Shown here in pieces: positions 23,851 to 32,051 of a DNA stretch of 40,539 nt. The DNA lies in NCBI GenBank assembly GCA_965653225.1, contig CBFGZI010000022.1:1-40539 (forward strand), written 5' to 3'. Made by a program: the position numbers and the translations under genes. This DNA comes from JALZDI01 sp965653225 (GTDB lineage: Bacteria; Actinomycetota; Actinomycetes; Propionibacteriales; Nocardioidaceae). Under the pieces are notes generated by a model that searched no databases, had not been told where the DNA came from, and saw only the letters and a list, made by a program, of their open reading frames with translations. The stretch's first letter is position 1. Every line of letters starts with the position of its first letter.

Positions 23851-24698
23851 CGACGCAGACGAGCAGCCCGAAGCAGACGGCGGACTGGACCTCCGACGAG
23901 ATGATGTCGGTGGCGGCCGCCCGCGCGCTCGAAGGAGCCACGACCTGCTTCGTCGGCATCGGCCTGCCGAGCACGGCCGCCAACCTCGCCCGGCACGTGC
24001 ACCAGCCCGACCTGGTGCTGGTCTACGAGTCGGGCACCATCGGCTCCAAGCCTGACGTGCTGCCGCTGTCGATCGGCGACGGGGAGCTGGCCGACACCGC
24101 CGACGCGGTGGTCTCGGTGCCGGAGATCTTCAACTACTGGCTGCAGGCCGGCCGCTGCGACGTCGGGTTCCTCGGCGGAGCGCAGATCGACCGCTTCGCC
24201 AACATCAACACCACCGTGATCGACAGAGGCGAGGGCAAGCCGGAGCTACGACTGCCGGGAGCCGGCGGTGCGCCGGAGATCGCCGCGCACTCCGGCCGGG
24301 TGCTGATCACGGCCCGCCACTCGACGCGCGTGTTCGTCGAGCGGCTGGCGTTCGTCACCACGGTCGGGCACGGGTCCGGCGTCGGCGACCGGGAGCGGCT
24401 CGGCATGACCGGCGCGGGCCCCACCGAGGTGATCACCGACCTGGGCATCCTCGAGCCCGACCCGCACACGCGCGAGCTCACGCTCGTCGCCGTGCACGAC
24501 GGTGTCACCGTGGAGCAGGTGCGCGAGGCGACCGGCTGGGACCTGCGTGTCGCCGACGACGTGCGGACCACACCGCCGCCCACCACCGAGGAGCTGCGCG
24601 TGCTGCGCGAGCTCAAGGAGCGGACCGCGAAGGCGCACAGCGCCGAGCAGACAGCGCAAACGGAGCAGCCAAAGGAGGCCAACAGTGCAGGGTCGTGA
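23847..24698 (+). CDS. pcaJ: 3-oxoadipate CoA-transferase subunit B
   Basis: Product of 283 aa; ATG overlaps the pcaI stop (ATGA). Segments include VGIGLPSTAANLARHVH, VYESGTIGSKPDVLPLSIGD (catalytic Glu region ESG, about residue 62) and GFLGGAQIDRFANINTT, as in GctB-like beta subunits. The tail of about 25 residues is Gln/Glu/Ala-rich and overlaps the start of pcaF. It partners PcaI. Confidence 0.87.
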   Translation: MTTQTSSPKQTADWTSDEMMSVAAARALEGATTCFVGIGLPSTAANLARHVHQPDLVLVYESGTIGSKPDVLPLSIGDGELADTADAVVSVPEIFNYWLQAGRCDVGFLGGAQIDRFANINTTVIDRGEGKPELRLPGAGGAPEIAAHSGRVLITARHSTRVFVERLAFVTTVGHGSGVGDRERLGMTGAGPTEVITDLGILEPDPHTRELTLVAVHDGVTVEQVREATGWDLRVADDVRTTPPPTTEELRVLRELKERTAKAHSAEQTAQTEQPKEANSAGS

Positions 24699-25869
24699 CG
24701 TCTACGTCGTCGACGCCGTACGCACACCCGTCGGCAGGCACGGCGGCGCTCTCGCCGACGTACGCCCCGACGACCTGGCCGCGCACGTGCTGCGCGAGCT
24801 GGTCGGCCGCACGCCGTCGCTGGACCCGGCGCGGATCGACGAGGTCATCTTCGGTGCCGCCAACCAGGCCGGGGAGGACAACCGCAACGTCGCCCGCATG
24901 GCGGTGCTGCTCGCCGGCCTGCCCACGTCGATACCCGGCTCGACGGTCAACCGGCTGTGCGCCTCCGGCCTCGACGCGGTGCTGCAGGCCGCACGCACGA
25001 TCGCGGTCGGCGACGCGTCGGTCATGGTCGCCGGTGGTGTCGAGTCGATGAGCCGGGCGCCGTGGGTCCTGCGGAAGCCCTCGCGCGGCTACCCGCGCGG
25101 CGACGAGACGCTGTACTCCACGACGCTCGGCTGGCGGATGGTCAACCCGAACATGCCGGCGGAGTGGACCGCCTCTCTCGGCGAGGGCGCGGAGATCCTC
25201 GCCGACGAGTACTCCATCGGCCGCGAGGCGCAGGACGAGTTCGCCCTGCGCAGCCACGAGCTCGGCGTACGCGCGTGGAAGGACGGCCTGTACCGCGACG
25301 AGATCGTGCAGGTGCCCGACGCCGAGATGGACCGTGACGAGGGCATGCGCGACGGGCTGACGCTCGACAAGCTCGCCGGGCTCAAGCCCGCGTTCCGCAA
25401 GGACGGCACGGTCACCGCGGGCAACGCCTCACAGCTGTCCGACGGCGCGGGCGCGCTGCTGCTGGTCGACGACGACGGGCTGGCCGCCCTCGGCGCCGAG
25501 CCGCTGGCGCGCATCACCGCCACCGGCGTCGACGGCGTCGAGCCGCACCGCTACGGCATCGGGCCGGTGCGCGCGGTCCAACGTGCGCTGACCAAGTCCG
25601 GGCACCGGCTCGAGGACCTCGACGTGCTGGAGCTGAACGAGGCGTTCGCCGCCCAGTCGCTGGCCTGCCTGGCCGAGTGGAAGGGCCTGGACCCCGACGT
25701 GGTCAACCCCCGCGGCGGCGCGATCGCCATCGGCCACCCGCTCGGCTGCTCGGGCGCCCGGCTCGCCGGTGGCCTGGCCTGGCAGCTCAAGCACAAGGGC
25801 CGCGGCGTCGGCGTCGCCTCGCTGTGCATCGGTGTCGGACAGGGCATGGCGGTGGTGATGCAGCGATGA
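24685..25869 (+). CDS. pcaF: 3-oxoadipyl-CoA thiolase
   Basis: Product of 394 aa from GTG with AAAGGAGG six bases upstream, overlapping pcaJ by 14 bases. Thiolase catalytic residues are present: Cys92 (NRLCASGLDAV), His351 (AIGHPLGCSGAR) and Cys381 (CIGVGQG). It cleaves 3-oxoadipyl-CoA with CoA to succinyl-CoA and acetyl-CoA. The thiolase class is certain; the specific substrate follows from the operon. Confidence 0.92.
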   Translation: MQGRDVYVVDAVRTPVGRHGGALADVRPDDLAAHVLRELVGRTPSLDPARIDEVIFGAANQAGEDNRNVARMAVLLAGLPTSIPGSTVNRLCASGLDAVLQAARTIAVGDASVMVAGGVESMSRAPWVLRKPSRGYPRGDETLYSTTLGWRMVNPNMPAEWTASLGEGAEILADEYSIGREAQDEFALRSHELGVRAWKDGLYRDEIVQVPDAEMDRDEGMRDGLTLDKLAGLKPAFRKDGTVTAGNASQLSDGAGALLLVDDDGLAALGAEPLARITATGVDGVEPHRYGIGPVRAVQRALTKSGHRLEDLDVLELNEAFAAQSLACLAEWKGLDPDVVNPRGGAIAIGHPLGCSGARLAGGLAWQLKHKGRGVGVASLCIGVGQGMAVVMQR

Positions 25870-26576
25870 CACAGCCGACGACGAGGCAGCCGACAAGCAC
25901 GCGGACCCCGCTCGACCCGCCGTACCTGCACCCCGACTACCGCTCCACGGTGCTGCGCTCGCCGAACAAGGCGCTGGTGGTGCCTCCGCCGGGCCTGAGT
26001 GAGCTCACCGGCCCGAGGTTCGGCGACGGCGACGTGCACGACACCGACGCCGACCTCACCGTGCACGGCAGCGGCGAGCCGATCGGCGAGCGCATCATCG
26101 TGCACGGTCGGGTGACCGACGCCGACGGCCGGCCGGTGCGCCGCTCGCTGGTGGAGGTCTGGCAGGCCAACTCCGCCGGCCGCTATATCCACCAGGGCGA
26201 CCAGCACCCGGCACCGCTCGACCCCAACTTCGTGGGCGCCGGACGCGCCCTGACCGACGACGACGGTCACTACCGCTTCGTCACCGTGAAGCCCGGCCCC
26301 TACCCGTGGGGCAACCACACCAACGCGTGGCGTCCCGCGCACATCCACTTCTCGCTGTTCGGCCGCGCGTTCACCCAGCGGCTGGTGACGCAGATGTACT
26401 TCCCGGGCGACCCGCTGTTCTTCCAGGACCCCATCTACCAGGCGATCCGCGACGTGTCCGCCCGGCAGCGCCTGGTGTCTGCCTACGACCACGACACGAC
26501 GGTGGAGCAGTGGGCCACGGGGTACCGGTTCGACATCGTCCTCGGCGGCGCCGAGGCCACCCCGCTGGAGGAGTGA
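25866..26576 (+). CDS. pcaH: Protocatechuate 3,4-dioxygenase beta subunit
   Basis: Product of 236 aa; ATG overlaps the pcaF stop. The four iron ligands are conserved at the expected spacing: Tyr107 (AGRYIHQ), Tyr146 (GPYPW), His159 and His161 (WRPAHIHFS). The Pseudomonas beta subunit has Tyr108, Tyr147, His160 and His162. It binds non-heme Fe(III) and carries out intradiol ring cleavage to 3-carboxy-cis,cis-muconate with PcaG. Confidence 0.96.
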   Translation: MTQPTTRQPTSTRTPLDPPYLHPDYRSTVLRSPNKALVVPPPGLSELTGPRFGDGDVHDTDADLTVHGSGEPIGERIIVHGRVTDADGRPVRRSLVEVWQANSAGRYIHQGDQHPAPLDPNFVGAGRALTDDDGHYRFVTVKPGPYPWGNHTNAWRPAHIHFSLFGRAFTQRLVTQMYFPGDPLFFQDPIYQAIRDVSARQRLVSAYDHDTTVEQWATGYRFDIVLGGAEATPLEE

Positions 26577-26580
26577 GCCC

Positions 26581-27165
26581 ATGGCAGCGACACGTTCGCA
26601 GACAGCACCCGGGCTGACGCCCTCGCAGACGGTCGGGCCGTTCTTCCACTACGCGCTGCCCTACGACGCAGGCCCGCGGCTGGTCGCCGAGGGCTCCGAC
26701 GGTGTCGTTCGGCTGTCCGGTGTGGTGCTCGACGGCGAGGGTGCGCCGATCCCCGACGCGCTGGTGGAGATCTGGCAGGCCGGTCCCGACGGCACCTTCC
26801 CCGAGCAGCCAGGTGTCTACGACGAGCCCACGGCGTTCCGGGGTTTCGGGCGCTGCGCGACCGACGCCGGGGGCGGGTACGAGTTCGTGACCCTGAAGCC
26901 GGCCGGCGTGCCCACCGTCGACGGCACCGCGCAGGCGCCGCACATCGCGATGTCGGTGTTCGCGCGCGGCATGCTGCGCAGGGTCGTGACCCGGGTCTAC
27001 TTCGACGACGAGGCGGGTGCCAACGCCTCCGACCCGCTGCTGCAGGAGCTGCCCGCGGACCGCGCGGAGACGCTGGTGGCCGCGCGCACCGACGGTGGCT
27101 ACCGTTTCGACGTACGCATCCAGGGCGACCACGAGACGGTGTTCCTTGACGTCTTCGCACGATGA
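26581..27165 (+). CDS. pcaG: Protocatechuate 3,4-dioxygenase alpha subunit
   Basis: Product of 194 aa starting four bases after pcaH, with GGAGGAG upstream. It shares the intradiol dioxygenase fold (TPSQTVGPFFHYALPYD start, ALVEIWQAGPDG, FVTLKPAGVP, HIAMSVFARGML) but lacks the beta-subunit iron ligands (APHIAMS instead of PAHIHFS), as normal for alpha subunits. It forms the alpha/beta enzyme with PcaH. Confidence 0.95.
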   Translation: MAATRSQTAPGLTPSQTVGPFFHYALPYDAGPRLVAEGSDGVVRLSGVVLDGEGAPIPDALVEIWQAGPDGTFPEQPGVYDEPTAFRGFGRCATDAGGGYEFVTLKPAGVPTVDGTAQAPHIAMSVFARGMLRRVVTRVYFDDEAGANASDPLLQELPADRAETLVAARTDGGYRFDVRIQGDHETVFLDVFAR

Positions 27166-27169
27166 CTCG

Positions 27170-28360
27170 GTGAGCGGCCACAGCCTGCTCTCTCCGGTAG
27201 CGGCCGGCACGGCGGCGGAGCGGCTCGCCGGCGACCACGCCGTGCTGGCGGCGATGCTGGACACCGAGGCGGTGCTCGCCGGCGTGCTCGGCGACGTCGG
27301 TCTGGTGTCCGCGGACGCGGCCGACGCCGTCGCGCGTGCCTGCGCCGACATGGTGGGCGACACGTCCTGTCTCGACGACCTGGCGGTCCGGGCGGCCGAG
27401 GGCGGCAACCCGGTCATCCCGCTGGTCGCCGACCTGCGCGAACGGGTTCGCGACGACGATCCCGATGCCGCCCCGGTCGTGCACTTCGGCGCGACCAGCC
27501 AGGACGTCCTCGACACCGCGTTGATGCTGACCGCGCGTGAGGTGCTGCGGCAGACGGCCGCCGACCTGCGCGCCGCGGCCGAGCACGCCGCCCGGCTGTG
27601 CGAGGAGCACCGCGACACCGCCTGCTGCGGCCGGACCCTCGGGCAGCAGGCGATGCCGACCACGTTCGGCCTGCGTGCCGCCGGCTGGCTGACCGGCCTC
27701 ACCGACGCCCTGCGACGAGTCGAGACCGTCGCGGTCACGCTGCCGGTGCAGCTCGGCGGCCCGGTCGGCACCACCGCGGCATACGGCGAGAAGGGGCCTG
27801 CCGTCGTAGAGGCGGTGGCCGCGCGGCTCGGGCTGGCCGCACCGACGCTGGCCTGGCACACCCGGCGTACGCCGGTCGCCGACCTCGGGCACGCCCTCGT
27901 CCTCGCCACCGGCGCGGCCGGCAAGATCGCCGCCGACGTGGTCGTGCTGTCGGCCTCGGAGGTGCGAGAGGTCGCCGAGGCCGCCGGTGGCGGGTCGTCG
28001 TCGATGCCGCACAAGGCCAACCCCGCCCAGTCGGTGCTGGTGTCCGCGGCCGCCCGCCAGGTGCCTGCCCTCGTCTCGGTCGTCGACGCGTCGCTGGCCG
28101 CGGAGCAGGAACGTCCGGCGGGCGCCTGGCACGCGGAGTGGGAACCGCTCCGACAGGCGATGCGGCTGTGCGGCGCGGCGGTCCACCGGTGCGCGCAGGT
28201 GCTGGCCGGCCTGCGGGTCGACGGATCGGCCATGCAGCGCAACCTCGACCAGCTGCTGCGCGAGGCGGACCTCGACGCGCAGGTCGTGTCGCAGGCACGC
28301 TTGGCGGCCACGCCGTGGGTCGACCGGGCCCTGGCCGACTACAGGAAGGTGATCTCGTGA
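27170..28360 (+). CDS. pcaB: 3-carboxy-cis,cis-muconate cycloisomerase
   Basis: Product of 396 aa from GTG at 27170, five bases after pcaG; the ribosome site is weak, so coupling is likely. Fumarase/aspartase-superfamily signature GGSSSMPHKANPAQS is present at about residues 273-287, with FGATSQDVLDTALML near 105-119. It is shorter than many PcaB proteins (about 450 aa), mainly at the C-terminus. It converts 3-carboxymuconate to 4-carboxymuconolactone. Confidence 0.92.
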   Translation: MSGHSLLSPVAAGTAAERLAGDHAVLAAMLDTEAVLAGVLGDVGLVSADAADAVARACADMVGDTSCLDDLAVRAAEGGNPVIPLVADLRERVRDDDPDAAPVVHFGATSQDVLDTALMLTAREVLRQTAADLRAAAEHAARLCEEHRDTACCGRTLGQQAMPTTFGLRAAGWLTGLTDALRRVETVAVTLPVQLGGPVGTTAAYGEKGPAVVEAVAARLGLAAPTLAWHTRRTPVADLGHALVLATGAAGKIAADVVVLSASEVREVAEAAGGGSSSMPHKANPAQSVLVSAAARQVPALVSVVDASLAAEQERPAGAWHAEWEPLRQAMRLCGAAVHRCAQVLAGLRVDGSAMQRNLDQLLREADLDAQVVSQARLAATPWVDRALADYRKVIS

Positions 28361-29145
28361 GCGCCGACGCAACCCACGTCGCACTGCACCACCGTGTCGA
28401 CGGAGACCCGACCGCGCCGGCGGTGGTGCTCGGCCCCGCTGTCGGGCTCGCACTGGGCCTGTGGGACCCGCAGGTGGAAGCGCTGGCGGAGCACTGGCGC
28501 GTCATCCGGTTCGACACGCGCGGGCACGGCGACTCCCCCGTCCCGGCCGGGCCGTACTCCATCCCGGAGCTCGCCAATGACGTGCTCGCCCTGGCCGACG
28601 ACCTCGGCGTCGACCAGTTCGCCTACTGCGGCATATCCCTCGGGGGCGCCATAGGACAGCAGCTCGCCGCCACCGAGCCCGACCGGGTCCGGTCGCTGGT
28701 GCTGTGCTGCACTGCGGCGTACTTCTGTGAGCACACCGACTGGCGCGAGCGTGAGCAGCGGGTGCGTGCCGAGGGCACGGAATGGCTGCTGGAACCCAGC
28801 CGGGAACGATGGTTCACGTCGGCCTTCCGTGAACGCGAGCCCGCGCAGGTCGAGCGGATGCTGGACCTGCTCCGCAAGACACCGCCGGAGGGGTACGCCA
28901 GCTGCTGCGCCGCGCTCGCGGAGTTCGACAGCCGCGGCTGGCTCGACAAGATCGGGGCGCAGACCCTCGTCGTGGCCGGCGCGCATGACCCCGCAACCCC
29001 ACCGGAGCTGAGCGAGGAGCTGGCGGCGGGGATCGACGGCGCCGAGCTATATCTGGTCCGCGAGGCCGCGCACCTGGCCAACGTGGAGCAGCCCGGCGAG
29101 GTGACGTCGGCGATCGTCGAGCACCTGAGCCGGACCAGCCCGTGA
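28357..29145 (+). CDS. pcaD: 3-oxoadipate enol-lactonase (separate, not fused to PcaC)
   Basis: Product of 262 aa; GTG overlaps the pcaB stop (GTGA). Alpha/beta-hydrolase motifs: FDTRGHGDSPVP, nucleophile GISLGG (Ser about 95), acid AGAHDPATPP (Asp about 211) and AAHLANVEQP (His about 238). It hydrolyses 3-oxoadipate enol-lactone to 3-oxoadipate. In many actinobacteria this domain is fused to PcaC as PcaL. Here a stop codon and a new start separate them. Confidence 0.93.
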   Translation: MSADATHVALHHRVDGDPTAPAVVLGPAVGLALGLWDPQVEALAEHWRVIRFDTRGHGDSPVPAGPYSIPELANDVLALADDLGVDQFAYCGISLGGAIGQQLAATEPDRVRSLVLCCTAAYFCEHTDWREREQRVRAEGTEWLLEPSRERWFTSAFREREPAQVERMLDLLRKTPPEGYASCCAALAEFDSRGWLDKIGAQTLVVAGAHDPATPPELSEELAAGIDGAELYLVREAAHLANVEQPGEVTSAIVEHLSRTSP

Positions 29146-29531
29146 GCCCGGACCCGGCCGGCCGGGCCGACCCGTACGACGCCGGTATGCAGGTGCGCCG
29201 CGAGGTGCTCGGCGACCAGCACGTTGATGCGGCGTCCGCGGCCTCCGGCCCGCTCACCCGGGACTTCCAGGACCTCGTCACCCGCTACGCCTGGGGCTCC
29301 GTGTGGACGCGTCCCGGGCTGGACCGCCGCAGCCGCAGCATCGTGACGCTCACCGCGCTCGTCGCCGGCCGGCACTGGGACGAGCTCGAGTTCCATCTGC
29401 TGGCCGCGCAGCGCAACGGGCTCACCGCGGAGGAGATCGGCGAGGTGCTGCTGCAGACCGCGGTGTACTGCGGGGTGCCCGCCGCCAACACCGCGTTCGG
29501 CATCGCCCGCCGCGTACTCGAGGAGCTGTAG
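29142..29531 (+). CDS. pcaC: 4-carboxymuconolactone decarboxylase
   Basis: Product of 129 aa; GTG overlaps the pcaD stop (GTGA). CMD-family motifs: TRYAWGSVWTRPGLDRRSRS, LTALVAGRHWDELEFHLLAA and EEIGEVLLQTAVYCGVPAAN, with the conserved GVPAAN turn near residues 111-116. It decarboxylates 4-carboxymuconolactone to the enol-lactone used by PcaD. The length is right for a free PcaC. Confidence 0.95.
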   Translation: MSPDPAGRADPYDAGMQVRREVLGDQHVDAASAASGPLTRDFQDLVTRYAWGSVWTRPGLDRRSRSIVTLTALVAGRHWDELEFHLLAAQRNGLTAEEIGEVLLQTAVYCGVPAANTAFGIARRVLEEL

Positions 29532-29565
29532 CGGTCCCGACGCGCCAGGTGCGACCCTGGACCGC

Positions 29566-30735
29566 ATGCGCACCCAGGTAGCCATCGTCGGCGCGGGACC
29601 GGCCGGGCTGGTCCTGTCGCACCTGCTGCATCTTCGCGGGGTCGAGTCGGTGGTGCTGGAGTGCCGCAGCCGTGAGTACGTGCAGAACCGGGTGCGAGCC
29701 GGAGTGCTGGAGCAGGGCACCGTCGACCTCCTCACCGACACCGGGGTCGGTGACCGCATGCACAAGGAGGGCGACGCGCACCACGGCATCGAGCTGCGCT
29801 TCGACGGTCGGGGCCACCGCATCCCGCTGACCGACCTGACCGGCCGCTCGATCTGGATCTACGGCCAGCAGAAGGTGGTCGAGGACCTCATCGACGCGCG
29901 CGGGCCCGACCACGGCGAGCTGCTGTTCGAGGTCGAGGACGTGAACGTGCACGACGTCGACACCGACTCGCCCTCGGTGCGGTTTCGCCACGAGGGCACC
30001 GAGCAGGTGCTGGAGGCCGACTTCGTGGCCGGGTGCGACGGCTTCCACGGCATCTGCCGGCCTAGCCTGCCCGAGGCCGCCCTCGACGTGTACGAGCGCG
30101 AGTACCCCTTTGCCTGGCTGGGCATCCTGGCCGAGGTCGCGCCCAGCTACGACGAGCTGGTCTACACCCACCACGAGCGCGGGTTCGCGCTGCTCAGCCA
30201 GCGCGGCCCGACCGTCAGCCGCATGTACCTGCAGGTGGAGCCCGAGGAGGACATCGCCGAATGGTCCGACGACCGGATCTGGGATGAGCTGCACCGCCGG
30301 GTCGACACCGACGACTGGACGCTGCAGGAGGGCCCGATCTTCGACAGGGGCGTGACGCCGATGCGCAGCTTCGTCGCCGAGCCGATGCGCCACGGGAGGA
30401 TGTTCCTCGCGGGCGACGCCGCGCACATCGTGCCGCCGACCGGAGCCAAGGGCCTCAACCTCGCCGTCGCCGACGTGAAGGTGCTCGCCGACGCGTTCGA
30501 CGACTGGTACCACCGCGGCGACGCGGCCGGCCTCGACGACTACTCCGCGACGTGCCTGCGCCGGGTGTGGCGGGTGCAGCACTTCTCCTGGTGGATGACC
30601 AGCCTGCTGCACCGCTTCACCGACCAGGACGGCTACGACGCCAGGCTGCAGCGGTCACAGCTCGAGTACGTCACCAGCTCCACCGCCGCGTCGACGAGCC
30701 TGGCGGAGAACTACGTCGGCCTGCCGTTGCCGTGA
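29566..30735 (+). CDS. pobA: 4-hydroxybenzoate 3-monooxygenase
   Basis: Product of 389 aa, the usual PobA length. FAD-binding GAGPAG (9-14), the middle GCDGFHG motif and the second FAD motif FLAGDAAHIVPPTGAKGLNL are present, with MTSLLHRF near the end. It uses NAD(P)H, FAD and O2 to turn 4-hydroxybenzoate into protocatechuate. It lies 34 bases after pcaC, the last gene of the operon. There is no dedicated pobR; control probably comes from PcaR or from read-through. Confidence 0.95.
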   Translation: MRTQVAIVGAGPAGLVLSHLLHLRGVESVVLECRSREYVQNRVRAGVLEQGTVDLLTDTGVGDRMHKEGDAHHGIELRFDGRGHRIPLTDLTGRSIWIYGQQKVVEDLIDARGPDHGELLFEVEDVNVHDVDTDSPSVRFRHEGTEQVLEADFVAGCDGFHGICRPSLPEAALDVYEREYPFAWLGILAEVAPSYDELVYTHHERGFALLSQRGPTVSRMYLQVEPEEDIAEWSDDRIWDELHRRVDTDDWTLQEGPIFDRGVTPMRSFVAEPMRHGRMFLAGDAAHIVPPTGAKGLNLAVADVKVLADAFDDWYHRGDAAGLDDYSATCLRRVWRVQHFSWWMTSLLHRFTDQDGYDARLQRSQLEYVTSSTAASTSLAENYVGLPLP

Positions 30736-30758
30736 GGGCCGCGACGACCGCGGGCTTT

Positions 30759-30784
30759 TGCCTTGCGGGGCGCCACCCAAGGCA
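30759..30784. terminator. Hairpin between convergent pobA and MFS gene
   Basis: TGCCTTG (30759-30765) pairs with CAAGGCA (30778-30784) around a 12-base loop, 24 bases after pobA and 12 before the end of the minus-strand MFS gene. An overlapping GGGGC/GCCCC pairing is an alternative fold. T residues on the 5' side (30756-30759) would act as a U-tract signal for the opposite strand only as A's, so strength is uncertain. Confidence 0.4.
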
Positions 30785-30795
30785 TGCCCCAGCAG

Positions 30796-32049
30796 CTAGA
30801 CCGAGGCGATCTCGGGCGTTGTCGTCGGAGCGACCACCGGGGAGGCCTCCGAGACCGGCGTGATGACGACCCGGGCACGTGCGTGCCACAGCCGCAGCAC
30901 GAGACCCACGACCAGTAGCCCCACGCACACCACACCGACGCCGGTGGGCAGGCCGACGTCGGCGACCACCAGCGGCAGTGCCGCGGAGCCGGCCGCCGAC
31001 CCCAGTGCCCGTCCGGCCGTGGCGCGAGCCAGCGCCCCAGTGACCCGCGCGGGGTTGCACCGCGCGGCCGTGGTGTCCAGCAGGCCCTCCAGGGCGGTCA
31101 TGCACAGGCCCGAAAGCAGCTGCGCCAGGCACAGCGCCGCGACGTGCCACGGCGCCAGCACCCAGCCGACGACCATGCCCGCACCGCACAGCGACCAGGT
31201 CACCGCGTTGTTGGCGCGGCGACGCTCGATCCTTGCGGCCAGGGCTGGAGCTGCCAGCGAGCCGACCGTGAACGCGCAGGCCGCCAGGCCCACCGAGGAG
31301 CGCCCGTGCAGCTGCGCGGCCAGTGCGACCGAGAGCAGGGTCGGCGCGGACGCGAAGAACATCAGCAGCACGCCGGCGACCGTCGTGCCCGACACCGACG
31401 GCCGGCGCAGGCGGGCACGTGCGGCCGGCCGGGTGGCCCGGGGCACCCGTGAGCCACCCGCGATCACCACCGTCGGCACCAGCGCCAGCACGTAGGCCGC
31501 CATCACGCACACGAGCACCGCGTCCAGCCGGCTCCCGGTGCCGGACGGCAGCAGCGCGGCCAGCGCGACGCCGACGGCCTCGACGGCCGCGACGATGGTG
31601 CCGTACCAGGTCAGCGCGACCGAGCCGCTGCTGGTCGCGGCGACCTCGGCGCGCATCCCGGCGTAGCCCGTCCATGCGGTCACGTTCATCGCGGAGACGC
31701 ACAGTGCGAGCACCCACAGCGGTGCGTGCCCGAACAGCAGCACGAACATCGACAGCCGCAGCACGGCCTCGAACCCGGCAGCGGTACGCAGCAGGCGGCG
31801 ACCGGTCATCAGCCGCGCCATCCAGCCCGCCACCGGCGCGGACAGCGCGACGCCGACCAGCATCGCCGCGCTGCACATGCCGGCCGCGGCCAGACCGTAG
31901 GAGTCGTTGACCTGCAGGACGAGCACGGTCCAGGCCACCGACAGGCACAGCGAGTCGACCAGGCCGGCCGCCATCAGGCCGAGCAGCCTCCGCCGACCGA
32001 CCATGCCGGCCATACCGAACACGCTGCCCACCCCGCCCCCGCCGCCCAT
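30796..32049 (-). CDS. MFS transporter coupled to a PLP decarboxylase
   Basis: Product of 417 aa with about twelve hydrophobic segments; ATG two bases after the stop of the upstream decarboxylase. It has LLGLMAAGLVDSLCLSVAW, an ASVGLAACAF-like mid-loop region and a poly-Gly N-terminus (MGGGGGVGS). Weak MFS motifs suggest a drug/metabolite exporter-like subgroup. Tight coupling to an ornithine/lysine-type decarboxylase suggests export of the resulting polyamine or of a product made from it. The substrate is inference only. Confidence 0.82.
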   Translation of the reverse strand: MGGGGGVGSVFGMAGMVGRRRLLGLMAAGLVDSLCLSVAWTVLVLQVNDSYGLAAAGMCSAAMLVGVALSAPVAGWMARLMTGRRLLRTAAGFEAVLRLSMFVLLFGHAPLWVLALCVSAMNVTAWTGYAGMRAEVAATSSGSVALTWYGTIVAAVEAVGVALAALLPSGTGSRLDAVLVCVMAAYVLALVPTVVIAGGSRVPRATRPAARARLRRPSVSGTTVAGVLLMFFASAPTLLSVALAAQLHGRSSVGLAACAFTVGSLAAPALAARIERRRANNAVTWSLCGAGMVVGWVLAPWHVAALCLAQLLSGLCMTALEGLLDTTAARCNPARVTGALARATAGRALGSAAGSAALPLVVADVGLPTGVGVVCVGLLVVGLVLRLWHARARVVITPVSEASPVVAPTTTPEIASV

Positions 32050-32051
32050 GG

